Assembly: GCA_045617625.1 (NCBI GenBank)
Contig: JAZLJA010000025.1
Location: forward strand, 1-61,698
Direction of reading: 5' to 3'
Source: Firm-04 sp045617625
GTDB taxonomy: Bacteria; Bacillota; Clostridia; Oscillospirales; Ruminococcaceae
DNA: 61,698 nt
Below are positions 8,318 to 17,037 of the stretch, one piece after another. Each line of letters starts with the position of its first letter. Within the stretch, counting starts at the first letter, position 1. The notes under the pieces are model-generated. The model did no database searches. It saw nothing but the letters and a program-made list of their open reading frames with translations, and had not been told where the DNA came from. Position numbers and translations under genes: made by a program.

Positions 8318-8975
8318 ATTTATATCCCATTCCTCTCAAGGTGACGATAAATTTGCGATATTCCCCAAGGCTGCCGCGCAGCATTTTGATATGGGTATCC
8401 ACGGTGCGGTCGTCGCCAAAGAAATCATAGCCCCACACTTCTTCCAGCAGCTTATTGCGCGTGAGAGCAAGATTCTGATTGCGCACCAGATAAAACAGCA
8501 GGTCATATTCTTTCGGGGTCATGTCGGCTTTTTTGCCGTCTACATAGACCTCTCTGCCTGCCATGTCGATTTCCAGCCCCTCAAACACCAGACGCTGCGG
8601 GGTCTGGGGCTGTGTCTGCTCCTTGCGCTTGCAGACTGCCTTGACACGCGCCATCAGTTCCTTGGGTGAAAACGGCTTGACCACATAATCGTCGATGCCA
8701 AGCTCAAAGCCAAACAGCTTGTCATATTCCTCACCGCGGGCTGAAAGCATGATGACCGGGGTATCCTTGGTCTTGCGGATCTCCTTGCAGGCTGAGAAAC
8801 CATCCAACCGCGGCATCATGATGTCCATAATGATGACGTCATAATCGTTGGCACGCGCCATCGAGACCGCCTCCATGCCGTCGGCAGCCTCCTCCGCGGT
8901 ATAGCCCTCAAATTCTGCGTATTCACGCACCACACGGCGGATATTCGCTTCGTCGTCCACAATCAAAATATTCAT
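8307..8975 (-). CDS. OmpR/PhoB-family response regulator
   Basis: 222 residues. The receiver domain (1-115) has the acidic pair DDE at 7-9, phosphoacceptor Asp51 in VIIMDIMMPRLDG, Ser/Thr in VIMLSARG and Lys in DYVVKPFSPKEL. The winged-helix DNA-binding domain (about 125-222) contains LTRNKLLEEVWGYDFFGDDR and ends RGMGYKFEA. An upstream open frame extends to 9113, but AAAGGA sits just before the ATG at 8975 and MNILIVDDE is the natural domain start. First gene of a two-gene operon with the kinase. Confidence 0.95.
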   Translation of the reverse strand: MNILIVDDEANIRRVVREYAEFEGYTAEEAADGMEAVSMARANDYDVIIMDIMMPRLDGFSACKEIRKTKDTPVIMLSARGEEYDKLFGFELGIDDYVVKPFSPKELMARVKAVCKRKEQTQPQTPQRLVFEGLEIDMAGREVYVDGKKADMTPKEYDLLFYLVRNQNLALTRNKLLEEVWGYDFFGDDRTVDTHIKMLRGSLGEYRKFIVTLRGMGYKFEA

Positions 8976-9106
8976 AACGATGTCCTTTCCATATGCAGAT
9001 GAGACAATTTGTCCCACATTTTCACATTGTTCTTCCAGTATAACAGAAAAGTGTGAAATTTTCGTGAAATCTAATGGAATTTTCCAGTTCATTTTACAAA
9101 AAACGA

Positions 9107-9135
9107 TTGACAACCCACTCGCAAACTGGTATAAT
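9107..9135 (+). promoter_or_regulatory. Consensus sigma-A promoter for the EAL-domain gene
   Basis: TTGACA at 9107-9112, 17-base spacer, TATAAT at 9130-9135, TG at 9127-9128. About 80 bases upstream of the TTG start at 9219. Confidence 0.88.
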
Positions 9136-9218
9136 AATACATAGATATTTCTGATACCATCATATTACCTGAAGCTGACAAAGCAGCATTCATCACGGAA
9201 AGGAAGGGAGTTTTCGCA

Positions 9219-11501
9219 TTGAAAAAACGTTTCACCATAGCTGCCGCACTCACATTTGCAATCATGACCGTTTGTCTGATGATCTTTGCATTTTTCCATC
9301 GAAGCAGCAGTGAATTTATCTTTCTGATTCTGAGCATCTATGCACTGGTATCTGTCCTTTTTGCGCTGTTCTATGCCTTTTTCTGGCAGCGGAATCTCCA
9401 GAAGAAAAAGCAATCCTCAAACCGCAGGATCCTCTATCTGCTGAAAAGTCTCAACTCGCCCGCCATGCTCTGGGATGACAGCCTCCAGAAAGTGATCCTC
9501 AACGACAAACTGCGTGAGATCGCGGAAATCGACAGCAAGGAGGAGAATTTCGACCCGAAATTTGTTGTGCCGTGGCTGTTTGGCAAGCAGGAGATCACCG
9601 ACGCGGAGATCAGGGAGATCATCCGCGCCAAAAATACGGAATATTCCTTCCTCGCACGCAAAGGCACACCCCACGATGTCATCTGGAACACCTCGGCGGT
9701 GGAAACGGATGATAACGGCGTTTCGGTATTTCTCACCATCGGCATTGATCTGGCAGAGATCCGCACCATGCAGTCGGAACTGAAAACCTATTCCAAACGT
9801 CTTGCCGCCTCGGAGGGCAGACACGCCCTGAGTATGGAGCTGACGGAAATCGGCATTCTGCTTTGCGAACAAGGCAGCGATGTGCTGTTTCTCTCCGCGG
9901 AATTGCAGAAGATGCTCGGATTCACCAACAGCACCGTCACCGTGGAGCAAATTCGGGAACGCGTCTTTCCATTGGATATGGTGCTGTTTGAAAATCATGT
10001 CCATGCCATCCAAAGCAATATGGCGCAATTCCTCAACGAGATTCGCGTGCTGGAAATTCGGCTTTGCGGCGCGGACGGGCTTTATCGCTGGTACACTTAC
10101 CGTTTCAAGGCAACCCGTATGGATTCGGGCAAACTTGCCATCGGCGGCGCGATCCTCGACAACACCAAGGAAAAGGAAAAGGACGAACACATCGAGCGCA
10201 TCGCATATGAGGACAGCATCACGAAATTTCCCAACCGCAACAAGCTGATGATCATGGGTGAGGAACTCTATCAATGCACCGTGGAACTCAATTCCGCCTA
10301 CTGGGTGATCGTGCTGGACATCGACCGTTTCCACCTCATCAACGACACCTGCGGCTATGAAAAGGGCAATCAGCTTTTGCAAAGCTTTGCCGAGATCTTG
10401 CAGCGTTCGGTGAGTCTGGGCGGATTTGGCGCACGCATCTCAGGCGATAATTTCGCAATCATCATTCGCGGCAACGGCGATGAAAAATTCCCCGAACATA
10501 TCATCACCAAGATCCAGCACAGTTTCGCATCGCTTGCCGTGGGCGAATTTGCAAACCGTACCCTCTCCTGTTCTGCGGGCTATGCGCGGATGCCCCGTGA
10601 CGGCAAAAACTTTGAAAGCGTTCTGGAACACGCGGAATTTGCACTCTCTGCGGGCATCGACATCATGGGCAGCATTCACCCTTACACATCGGAAATGCAC
10701 GATGCCATCATCCGCGAAAACAATCTGGAACGTCAGCTTGGTGCCGCACTGCAAAAAGGCGAACTGAAACTATATTATATGCCCAAAGCCGATTTCTCCA
10801 CGGGTGCCATCATCGGCATGGAGGCTTTGGTGCGCTGGATCCAACCCGACGGCAGCATTATTCAGCCGCAGGAATTCATTCACATCGCGGAAAAATCGCA
10901 GCTCATCACACAGATCACACGCTTTGTGCTGTATGAAGCCTGTCGGCAGATCCGTGTCTGGAAGGATATGGGGCTTCCGAAACTGGTGGTATCCATCAAC
11001 ATGACAGGCGCAGACTTCTATCAGGAAAACCTGTGTGAACAGGTGATGAATGCGCTCGGTTCTTACCGAATCACCCCCGACTGCCTTGAGATCGAGCTGA
11101 CCGAATCGCTTGCCCTGCGCGATGTTGACATGGCATTGCAGCAAATGAATCAACTGCGGGCACTGGGCATCCGCATCGCAATGGATGACTTCGGAACAGG
11201 ATATTCGTCGCTGAGTTATATTCAGCAGTTCCCGTTCACCGTGCTGAAGCTTGACCAATCGTTTGTAATGAAAATCGACGGCGACCCTGTGGTGCAGGAG
11301 ATCGTCGCCTCCGTGGTGCGAATCGCAAAAGCCAAAAATGTGGAGACGCTTGCAGAAGGCGTGGAAACTCCCGAACAGGCACGGCAGCTTCGCAGTATGG
11401 GCTGCGGCTACGGACAGGGCTTCCTCTACGGCAAACCGATGACCGCTGAAGACATGGAGGTAACAATTCGTAACAATATGGAGAAAAAAATCGTTTTTTG
11501 A
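9219..11501 (+). CDS. Membrane c-di-GMP phosphodiesterase: PAS - degenerate GGDEF - EAL
   Basis: 760 residues. Two TM helices (about 5-25 and 31-53), then a PAS-like region (about 60-320) and a GGDEF-fold domain (about 325-490). The active loop of that domain reads ISGDNF (around residues 407-411) instead of GGDEF, so cyclase activity is unlikely. The EAL domain (about 505-755) keeps its key residues: GMEALVRW, SINMTG, ELTESLAL, MDDFGTGYSS, KLDQSF, AEGVET and GQGFLYGKP. It should hydrolyse c-di-GMP to pGpG, with the GGDEF remnant possibly binding GTP as a regulator. The start is TTG after GGAAGGGAG. It has its own promoter and terminator. Confidence 0.92.
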   Translation: MKKRFTIAAALTFAIMTVCLMIFAFFHRSSSEFIFLILSIYALVSVLFALFYAFFWQRNLQKKKQSSNRRILYLLKSLNSPAMLWDDSLQKVILNDKLREIAEIDSKEENFDPKFVVPWLFGKQEITDAEIREIIRAKNTEYSFLARKGTPHDVIWNTSAVETDDNGVSVFLTIGIDLAEIRTMQSELKTYSKRLAASEGRHALSMELTEIGILLCEQGSDVLFLSAELQKMLGFTNSTVTVEQIRERVFPLDMVLFENHVHAIQSNMAQFLNEIRVLEIRLCGADGLYRWYTYRFKATRMDSGKLAIGGAILDNTKEKEKDEHIERIAYEDSITKFPNRNKLMIMGEELYQCTVELNSAYWVIVLDIDRFHLINDTCGYEKGNQLLQSFAEILQRSVSLGGFGARISGDNFAIIIRGNGDEKFPEHIITKIQHSFASLAVGEFANRTLSCSAGYARMPRDGKNFESVLEHAEFALSAGIDIMGSIHPYTSEMHDAIIRENNLERQLGAALQKGELKLYYMPKADFSTGAIIGMEALVRWIQPDGSIIQPQEFIHIAEKSQLITQITRFVLYEACRQIRVWKDMGLPKLVVSINMTGADFYQENLCEQVMNALGSYRITPDCLEIELTESLALRDVDMALQQMNQLRALGIRIAMDDFGTGYSSLSYIQQFPFTVLKLDQSFVMKIDGDPVVQEIVASVVRIAKAKNVETLAEGVETPEQARQLRSMGCGYGQGFLYGKPMTAEDMEVTIRNNMEKKIVF

Positions 11502-11507
11502 TATCAA

Positions 11508-11537
11508 ATCCCTCGTCATTGGCGAGGGATTTTTTTC
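11508..11537 (+). terminator. Terminator after the EAL gene
   Basis: Stem ATCCCTCG (11508-11515) / CGAGGGAT (11523-11530) with a 7-base loop, followed by seven T. Confidence 0.9.
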
Positions 11538-11584
11538 ATTTCGGAGATATTTTTACCAATTCAGTTACAAATCATCGAAAACGC

Positions 11585-11613
11585 TTGCAAAACCAAAAGT
11601 GCAGTGCTATAAT
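11585..11613 (+). promoter_or_regulatory. Promoter of the Thr-rich lipoprotein gene
   Basis: TTGCAA at 11585-11590, 17-base spacer, TATAAT at 11608-11613 with TG two bases before it. Confidence 0.82.
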
Positions 11614-11650
11614 ACGACTTGCAAACGAAAATGAAACGGAGGAATTTCTA

Positions 11651-11974
11651 ATGAAAAAAATGTTTGCTTTGATTCTTTCTCTTGGTATGATGGCTGCACT
11701 GTGCGCTTGTGACAATACTGCAAGCACCGAGTCTTCTGTCGCTGACACCACAACGACTGAGACCACCACCGAAACCACCACCACCGAGACCACCACTGAG
11801 ACCACTGAGACTACCGAGACCACAGTGGAAACCACTACCGCAGCTGAGACCACTGAGGCAAAAGAATCGACCACAACGGCAGAAACCACCACCACAGCAG
11901 CTGAAACCACTACGACCGCAACCGAGACCACTGCTGCTGAAACCACTACCGTGGAAACCACAACTGCCGCATAA
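11651..11974 (+). CDS. Small Thr/Glu-repeat lipoprotein
   Basis: 107 residues from the ATG at 11651, preceded by ACGGAGG. Lys-rich start, hydrophobic core FALILSLGMMAAL and lipobox LCAC make Cys20 the likely lipidated residue. Everything after about residue 33 is a low-complexity chain of ETTT, TTET and AAETT units with no predicted fold. Such sequence is known as extracellular linkers in ruminococcal surface and cellulosomal proteins, but here nothing is attached beyond it. It could be an O-glycosylated surface brush or a spacer, or the stub of a longer linker protein. It is monocistronic, with its own promoter and a downstream hairpin. Confidence 0.8.
   Translation: MKKMFALILSLGMMAALCACDNTASTESSVADTTTTETTTETTTTETTTETTETTETTVETTTAAETTEAKESTTTAETTTTAAETTTTATETTAAETTTVETTTAA
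11747..11971 (+). repeat. Degenerate ACC/GAG codon repeat encoding Thr/Glu tract
   Basis: Imperfect short tandem repeats of GAGACCACC type fill almost the whole mature part of the lipoprotein gene. They are prone to slippage, so copy number may vary between strains. Confidence 0.85.
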
Positions 11975-12017
11975 TAACGTCTCTGCGATGCGGAAAAACC
12001 AAACCCGCACCAACCCA

Positions 12018-12049
12018 AAAGGGCAGTCTCCGAAAGGAGACTGCCCTTT
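12018..12049 (+). terminator. Terminator-like hairpin after the lipoprotein gene
   Basis: 14-bp perfect stem AAAGGGCAGTCTCC (12018-12031) / GGAGACTGCCCTTT (12036-12049) closed by a GAAA tetraloop. The T run is only three bases, so termination may rely on the very stable stem. Confidence 0.7.
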
Positions 12050-12206
12050 GCTTATAGATAAAGAAGTATCTGCGAAGCAAACATGCCGCCTCAAACCCTG
12101 ACAAAGGTTCCCTGATCCTTTGTCATCACACTATATAAATAGTATGGCAGGCGCAGCGAGACATCAAGCAGGCGAAGAAATCTTCAAGGAATTTTGAAAA
12201 AATCAC

Positions 12207-12235
12207 TTGCATTTTTTCTTGATATATGGTATAAT
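12207..12235 (+). promoter_or_regulatory. glmS promoter
   Basis: TTGCAT at 12207-12212, 17-base spacer, TATAAT at 12230-12235, TGG directly before the -10. Confidence 0.82.
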
Positions 12236-12342
12236 GATATCATCTAAAATGCCGAAGTAGTATGTTTCATTTGTAAACAAATTGGGTGCTTTGCGGCTTT
12301 TGGATTTGATTCACCCAAAACAGAAAGGATACGCTGAATATT

Positions 12343-14166
12343 ATGTGTGGTATTGTTGGTTACGTCGGTACGCGAAACTGTGCAGATGTTCTGGTCAGCG
12401 CACTCTCCAAGCTCGAATACCGCGGCTATGACTCCGCAGGTGTTGCCATTTTTGAAAACGGCAGCATCAAAATTGCAAAATCCAAGGGCCGTCTGGCTGA
12501 CCTCTCCGCAAAAATGGAGAAGGAAGGCAAACCGGAAGGTCATGTGGGCATTGGTCACACCCGTTGGGCAACCCACGGCGAACCCACCGATGTCAACTCT
12601 CACCCCCATCGCGGCGGTGAACACGTTACCCTCGTTCACAACGGCATCATTGAGAATTATAAGCGTCTGAAGGAATTCCTGATCTCCGAGGGACGCACCT
12701 TTGTTTCCGATACCGACACCGAGGTTGTCGCACAGCTTGTCGATTATCACTATCATGGTGACCCGCTGGCTGCCATCGCCGACACCATGCGTGAAGTCAC
12801 GGGCAGCTTTGCACTGGGCATTCTGTTCGCAGATTTCCCGAACCGCATCTACGCTGTTCGCCGCGGAAGCCCCCTGATCGTCGGTGAAGGCGAAAACGAA
12901 AGCTTCATTGCTTCCGATGTTCCCGCGATCCTCAAATATACCAAGCAGTACTATCTGCTGGAACACGACGAGATCGCTGTACTTTCCAAAGACGGCACAC
13001 AGTTCTTCGATACCAAATTCGTGCCGATCAAAAAGGAACTGCTCACCGCTGACTGGGATATGGATGCAGCAGAAAAGCAGGGCTACGAGCATTTCATGCT
13101 CAAGGAAATTCACGAGCAGCCTGAGTCGATCAAGCGCACTGTGACTCCCCGTATCGAGGACGGTCTGCCGAGCCTTGTGGAATGCGGCATCACCCCTGAG
13201 AAAATCAAGGAATTCCGCAATATCTATGTTGTCGCGTGCGGCACTGCCATGCACGCAGGCATGGTCGGAAAATATGTCATCGAGAAACTGGCAAGAGTGC
13301 CCGTCATCGTGGACATCGCTTCCGAATTCCGCTATCGTGAACCGCTGATCGGTGAGGGCGACCTCATCATCATCATCTCGCAGTCGGGCGAAACCGCCGA
13401 CAGCCTTGAAGCAATGCGTCTTGCAAAGCGTCTGGGCGCGAAAACACTGGCAATCGTCAACGCAAAAGGCTCCTCGATCGCCCGCGAAGCCGATATGCTC
13501 ATCTATACCCACGCAGGTCCTGAGATCGCAGTTGCTTCCACAAAAGCTTACATGGTGCAGATCGCTGTCATGTATCTGTTTGCCTTCGAGCTTGCACTCG
13601 CAAAGGGCAAAATCGACGAGACTGAATGCCGCCGACTGACCGCCCTGCTCCTCGAAACCCCTGCGTATATCGAGCAGATCCTTGCAAAAAAGGACGAAAC
13701 CAAGAAAATCGCAGAAAGCCTTGTCAAAGCCGAAAGCCTGCTCTATATCGGCAGAGGACTTGACTCCGCACTTTCGATGGAAGGCTCTCTGAAACTCAAG
13801 GAAATCAGCTATATCCACAGCGAATCCTATGCTGCGGGCGAACTGAAGCACGGCACCATTTCTCTCATTTATGACGGAATGCCTGTCATTGCTGTCGATA
13901 CGCAGAAATTCCTGCACGAAAAGACCGTCTCCAATATCAAAGAAGTCAAAGCAAGAGGTGCCATGACCATCGTGGTGTGCGGCGAATCCTACACGCCCGA
14001 ACAGGACATCGCAAATTACTGCTTCCAGCTTCCCGAGATCGACGATCTGCTCATGCCGATGCTTGGCGTCGTGCCGCTCCAACTCATCGCTTACTATACC
14101 GCAGTGATGCGCGGCAACGATGTGGATAAGCCGAGAAATCTCGCAAAATCTGTTACAGTTGAATAA
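12343..14166 (+). CDS. glmS: Glutamine--fructose-6-phosphate aminotransferase (isomerizing)
   Basis: 607 residues, the usual length. The N-terminal glutamine amidotransferase starts directly with the catalytic Cys (MCGIVGYVG), followed by GHTRWATHG. Two SIS sugar-isomerase domains follow (about 285-420 and 455-590) with SQSGETADS, ASTKAYMVQ and SYAAGELKHG, and the C-terminus DKPRNLAKSVTVE is characteristic. It makes glucosamine-6-phosphate for peptidoglycan. The gene stands alone behind its own promoter. A GGATAC-containing purine-rich site lies upstream of the ATG. Being on the plus strand left of the origin, it is transcribed against the replication fork. Confidence 0.98.
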   Translation: MCGIVGYVGTRNCADVLVSALSKLEYRGYDSAGVAIFENGSIKIAKSKGRLADLSAKMEKEGKPEGHVGIGHTRWATHGEPTDVNSHPHRGGEHVTLVHNGIIENYKRLKEFLISEGRTFVSDTDTEVVAQLVDYHYHGDPLAAIADTMREVTGSFALGILFADFPNRIYAVRRGSPLIVGEGENESFIASDVPAILKYTKQYYLLEHDEIAVLSKDGTQFFDTKFVPIKKELLTADWDMDAAEKQGYEHFMLKEIHEQPESIKRTVTPRIEDGLPSLVECGITPEKIKEFRNIYVVACGTAMHAGMVGKYVIEKLARVPVIVDIASEFRYREPLIGEGDLIIIISQSGETADSLEAMRLAKRLGAKTLAIVNAKGSSIAREADMLIYTHAGPEIAVASTKAYMVQIAVMYLFAFELALAKGKIDETECRRLTALLLETPAYIEQILAKKDETKKIAESLVKAESLLYIGRGLDSALSMEGSLKLKEISYIHSESYAAGELKHGTISLIYDGMPVIAVDTQKFLHEKTVSNIKEVKARGAMTIVVCGESYTPEQDIANYCFQLPEIDDLLMPMLGVVPLQLIAYYTAVMRGNDVDKPRNLAKSVTVE

Positions 14167-14168
14167 TT

Positions 14169-14256
14169 TTCCGCAAAGTCGCGGAATGAAGGCATACTGT
14201 GCGTGAGGGGACGCACAGAAACGTGTCAGGGGTGGAAACACGGTCATTTGACCCTC
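14169..14256 (+). promoter_or_regulatory. Structured leader: three hairpins with possible pseudoknot ahead of the LRR genes
   Basis: Hairpin 1 CCGC/GCGG near 14171-14184. Hairpin 2 CTGTGCGT (14197-14204) / ACGCACAG (14211-14218) with loop GAGGGG. Hairpin 3 CGTGT/ACACG (14222-14226/14238-14242). GGTC/GACC follows at about 14242-14253. Loop 2 bases GAGGG (14205-14209) can pair with CCCTC at 14252-14256. Matches no riboswitch class I recognise. Confidence 0.4.
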
Positions 14257-14306
14257 GTTTTCGCCCCTTTCGTTTTATCAGAATGTTTTTGAACGGAGAA
14301 TGTACC

Positions 14307-15623
14307 ATGAAACAACAGAAAATGACAATCAAAGGCGTGCTTTCGATTTTTTCAGTGATGCTGCTGAGTGCGCAGTGCAGCATCCTCGCCGCAGCCGACA
14401 TCACGGACGCAAGCGGCGACACCATCGAAACCGTCAAAAGCGGTGATTATGAATACTCGGTGATGGTCAGCGATAACGACGACAGCTATCACGCCGCCTG
14501 CATCGAAAAATACACGGGTTCCGAACGGGATGTCGTGATTCCCGAAACACTGGATGGTCTGGAAGTCATTGCACTGGGCGATTTCGCATTTGCAGGCAAT
14601 TATGCGCTGCAATCGGTCACACTGCCCAGCCAGATCATGGGCATCGGCTCCTATGCGTTTGCCGAATGCCGCGCTCTGGAGGAATATAAGGTCGCCGAGG
14701 GCAGCGAGATCTTTTCCGTCAAGGACGGCGTGCTGTATGCCCATGACGACACCTGGCTCGTCCGCTATCCGATCATGAAAAATCCCGTTAATATTGAGAT
14801 TCCGGAGGGCACACAGCTGATCGGCGATTCCGCTCTCGCCTACTGCGACAAACTGGAAAGCATCACCCTGCCCGATAGTCTCACAACCATCGGCATTGCG
14901 GCATTTTCCGACTGCGTCAAGCTCAATCACATCACCCTGCCCGAAGAAGTCACGGTCATCCCGCAGCAGTGTTTTTATCGCTGCACCGGACTCGATGATA
15001 TCACCATCAAGGGCGCGATCACAGAGATCCAGGATGCGGCATTTGCCGAAACGAGCATCGCAGAATTTGAGATTCCCGAAAGCTGCACGACCATCGGACA
15101 GGCTGCATTTGCCGCAACCAAGCTGAAATACATTGATATTCCGAGCAGTGTCACGAGCATCGGCTATTCAGCATTCGGCTATGACATCGACGCCTCCCGC
15201 AATTTCATCGCCGTGGATGATTTCGTGATCTACGGAAAAAGCGGCACGGAAGCGTCACTCTATGCGAATGATGTTGAAAACGGCAACAAATTCACATTCA
15301 ATTCCACGGGTGAAGCGGAAGATACAGTCGACTCCTCTGAATCGTCCAACGCTCCTGACGCTCCCGACGCCCCCGATGCTTCCGAAGTCTCCAACGATAC
15401 GAGCAGTGCCGCGGCAAATGATGACCAAACCGAAAGCTGTGCGGACGCAAGCGACAATGCACAGAGCGACGAAAATTCCGCAACTGTGAACGACCAGAAT
15501 CATGCGGTAACAGGCAAGGCAAAGGCACTCATCGCTGCAACGCTTGTCGGCGGCGCAGCCTTGCTGGGCATCATTACAGCCGCGATCATTCGCATCACCA
15601 AAAAAAGTAAAAAAGCGGAGTGA
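14307..15623 (+). CDS. BspA-type LRR_5 surface protein with C-terminal membrane anchor (first of three)
   Basis: 438 residues. Signal peptide about 1-30 (VLSIFSVMLLSAQCSILAA). An array of Treponema/BspA-type LRR_5 repeats spans about 55-330, each with a core such as ITLPDSLTTIGIAAFSDC. Then a Ser/Asp/Ala/Pro-rich linker (about 335-400) and one TM helix (LIAATLVGGAALLGIITAAI) with a basic KKSKK end. It should stand on the outer face of the membrane; LRR_5 arrays usually mediate protein or surface contacts. The ATG at 14307 follows GGAGA, and the longer frame from 14199 lacks these signals. The next paralogue starts 4 bases after its stop. Confidence 0.9.
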   Translation: MKQQKMTIKGVLSIFSVMLLSAQCSILAAADITDASGDTIETVKSGDYEYSVMVSDNDDSYHAACIEKYTGSERDVVIPETLDGLEVIALGDFAFAGNYALQSVTLPSQIMGIGSYAFAECRALEEYKVAEGSEIFSVKDGVLYAHDDTWLVRYPIMKNPVNIEIPEGTQLIGDSALAYCDKLESITLPDSLTTIGIAAFSDCVKLNHITLPEEVTVIPQQCFYRCTGLDDITIKGAITEIQDAAFAETSIAEFEIPESCTTIGQAAFAATKLKYIDIPSSVTSIGYSAFGYDIDASRNFIAVDDFVIYGKSGTEASLYANDVENGNKFTFNSTGEAEDTVDSSESSNAPDAPDAPDASEVSNDTSSAAANDDQTESCADASDNAQSDENSATVNDQNHAVTGKAKALIAATLVGGAALLGIITAAIIRITKKSKKAE

Positions 15624-15627
15624 TTGC

Positions 15628-17037
15628 ATGAAAAGCAAGTATTTTCGCAGATTTTCGATCATCATGTCCGCCATGCTGCTTTCGATGACGCCCTTGCGGG
15701 CATCGGCGGCGGGCGAAATGCTGAACATGGAAATTTCGGGAATGATTTTCCTCGGCAACTCACAGATCTCCTATTTCAACGAAGCAGACGGCACCGTGAG
15801 CATCGTGGACTGCGGCTCGGAAATGGAGGGAACCCTGAAAATTCCCGCCGAAATCGAGGGAAAACCCGTCACAACCATCGGAGAGGGCGCGTTTTATCAG
15901 AATTCGGGCATCACGGAGCTTGTGCTGCCCGACAGCATCACAAAAATCGACGACGGCGCGTTTTTTGAATGTACCGCGCTGGAAAAAATCAATCTGCCCG
16001 ATAGACTGAAATCCATCGGCGAGAGCGCACTGTTTGGCTGCTCATCCCTGACGAAACTGTCTTTTCCCGACAGTATTTCGGTCATTCCCGAATCATGCTG
16101 TGCAAGCTGCGCAGCCCTTACAGATATCGAATTCCCAAGCAAGATCAAAGAAATCGGTGTGGAGGCGTTTGCAAACTCCAAAGGCTTTGAAACACTCGAA
16201 CTGCCTGAAACGCTCCAGAAAATCGGTGAGAAAGCATTTTGCAACTGGATCACAACACAAACGGTGAGCATCCCTGCGGCGGTCAACAGCATCGGCGACT
16301 ACGCCTTTGACGGCTGTGCCGAACTGCGCTCCATCACCGTGGCAGACAACAATCCGTGCTACACCGCCGAAAACGGCGTCCTGTTCGATAAGAACATGAC
16401 GACGCTGCTGAAATATCCATCCGCAAAGCCCGAAACGCAATACACAATTCCCGACACGGTGACAGCCCTGAAAGGTTGGGCGTTTGTCGGCGCGGTCAAT
16501 TTGGCAGAGATCAACCTCGCAAATGTGCAGGAATTTGGCGAAGATACGTTCTATTCGTGCAAACTGCTCACCACGGCGACGATTCCGCAAAGCATGACCG
16601 TGATCCCCTCGGGTGCCTTCGCATACTGTGAAAATCTCACAGAGGTGATAATTCCGAAAGGATGCACAGAAATCGGCGACAACGCTTTCACGGGATGCAA
16701 CGCACTGAAAACGGTGAAAATCCCTTCCTCCGTGGAAAAAATCGGCAATGCCGCCCTCGGCTACGGCTACGACGCAGACAGCGAATCGCTCATGCTCCTC
16801 GAAGACTTTGCGCTGACGGTGCCGTATGGATCCATTGCCGTGAAATATGCGAAAATCAACGAAATTTCATATCATTTTGACGGAGCATTCTGGATCGCGC
16901 TCGGTATCATCATATTCGTGATCGCCGCATCGTGCGCCGCTGCCGTGTGGATCCACAGAAAGAAATATGAGGTCCACACAGTTGCGTGGACGCCCAATTC
17001 ATCAAAGGGAGAAAACAACCATGCTTCAAAAAAGTAA
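15628..17037 (+). CDS. BspA-type LRR_5 surface protein with C-terminal membrane anchor (second of three)
   Basis: 469 residues. Signal peptide about 1-28 ending in ASAAG. LRR_5 repeats run from about 50 to 400 (for example LVLPDSITKIDDGAFFECTAL and similar units), then a single TM (IALGIIIFVIAASCAAAVW) and a 25-residue cytoplasmic tail. The gene is 4 bases after the first LRR gene and overlaps the start of the third by 17 bases, so the three are one operon. The ATG at 15628 follows GCGGAGTGA. The repeat field is interrupted near residue 245 by ENGVLFDKNMTTLLKYPS, a beta-rich island common in this family. Confidence 0.9.
   Translation: MKSKYFRRFSIIMSAMLLSMTPLRASAAGEMLNMEISGMIFLGNSQISYFNEADGTVSIVDCGSEMEGTLKIPAEIEGKPVTTIGEGAFYQNSGITELVLPDSITKIDDGAFFECTALEKINLPDRLKSIGESALFGCSSLTKLSFPDSISVIPESCCASCAALTDIEFPSKIKEIGVEAFANSKGFETLELPETLQKIGEKAFCNWITTQTVSIPAAVNSIGDYAFDGCAELRSITVADNNPCYTAENGVLFDKNMTTLLKYPSAKPETQYTIPDTVTALKGWAFVGAVNLAEINLANVQEFGEDTFYSCKLLTTATIPQSMTVIPSGAFAYCENLTEVIIPKGCTEIGDNAFTGCNALKTVKIPSSVEKIGNAALGYGYDADSESLMLLEDFALTVPYGSIAVKYAKINEISYHFDGAFWIALGIIIFVIAASCAAAVWIHRKKYEVHTVAWTPNSSKGENNHASKK

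Larger units (their letters stand above)
11975..12342. other. Intergenic region between the lipoprotein gene and glmS
   Basis: 368 bases without a credible gene. It holds the hairpin at 12018-12049, a perfect 9-bp inverted repeat at 12099-12125, the AT-rich partial palindrome ACTATATAAATAGT shortly after it, the glmS promoter at 12207-12235 and a leader of about 100 bases. I see no glmS ribozyme core in it. Confidence 0.7.

Noticed and set aside
11747..11971. CRISPR-like repeat array
   Set aside because: The repeats are contiguous degenerate codon repeats in frame with a signal peptide; there are no spacers. No other regularly spaced repeats were seen in the window.
11975..12342. Possible glmS ribozyme upstream of glmS
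   Set aside because: The conserved ribozyme core was not found by eye, and the leader between promoter and start is only about 100 bases.
12244..14247. 667-codon open frame on the minus strand opposite glmS
   Set aside because: Rich in His, Cys and Phe as expected from reading a GC-third-position gene backwards; glmS on the plus strand is unmistakable.
14167..14306. c-di-GMP riboswitch (GEMM) in the LRR leader
   Set aside because: The hairpin pattern is there, but the conserved GEMM core sequence is not. Kept only as an unassigned structured leader.
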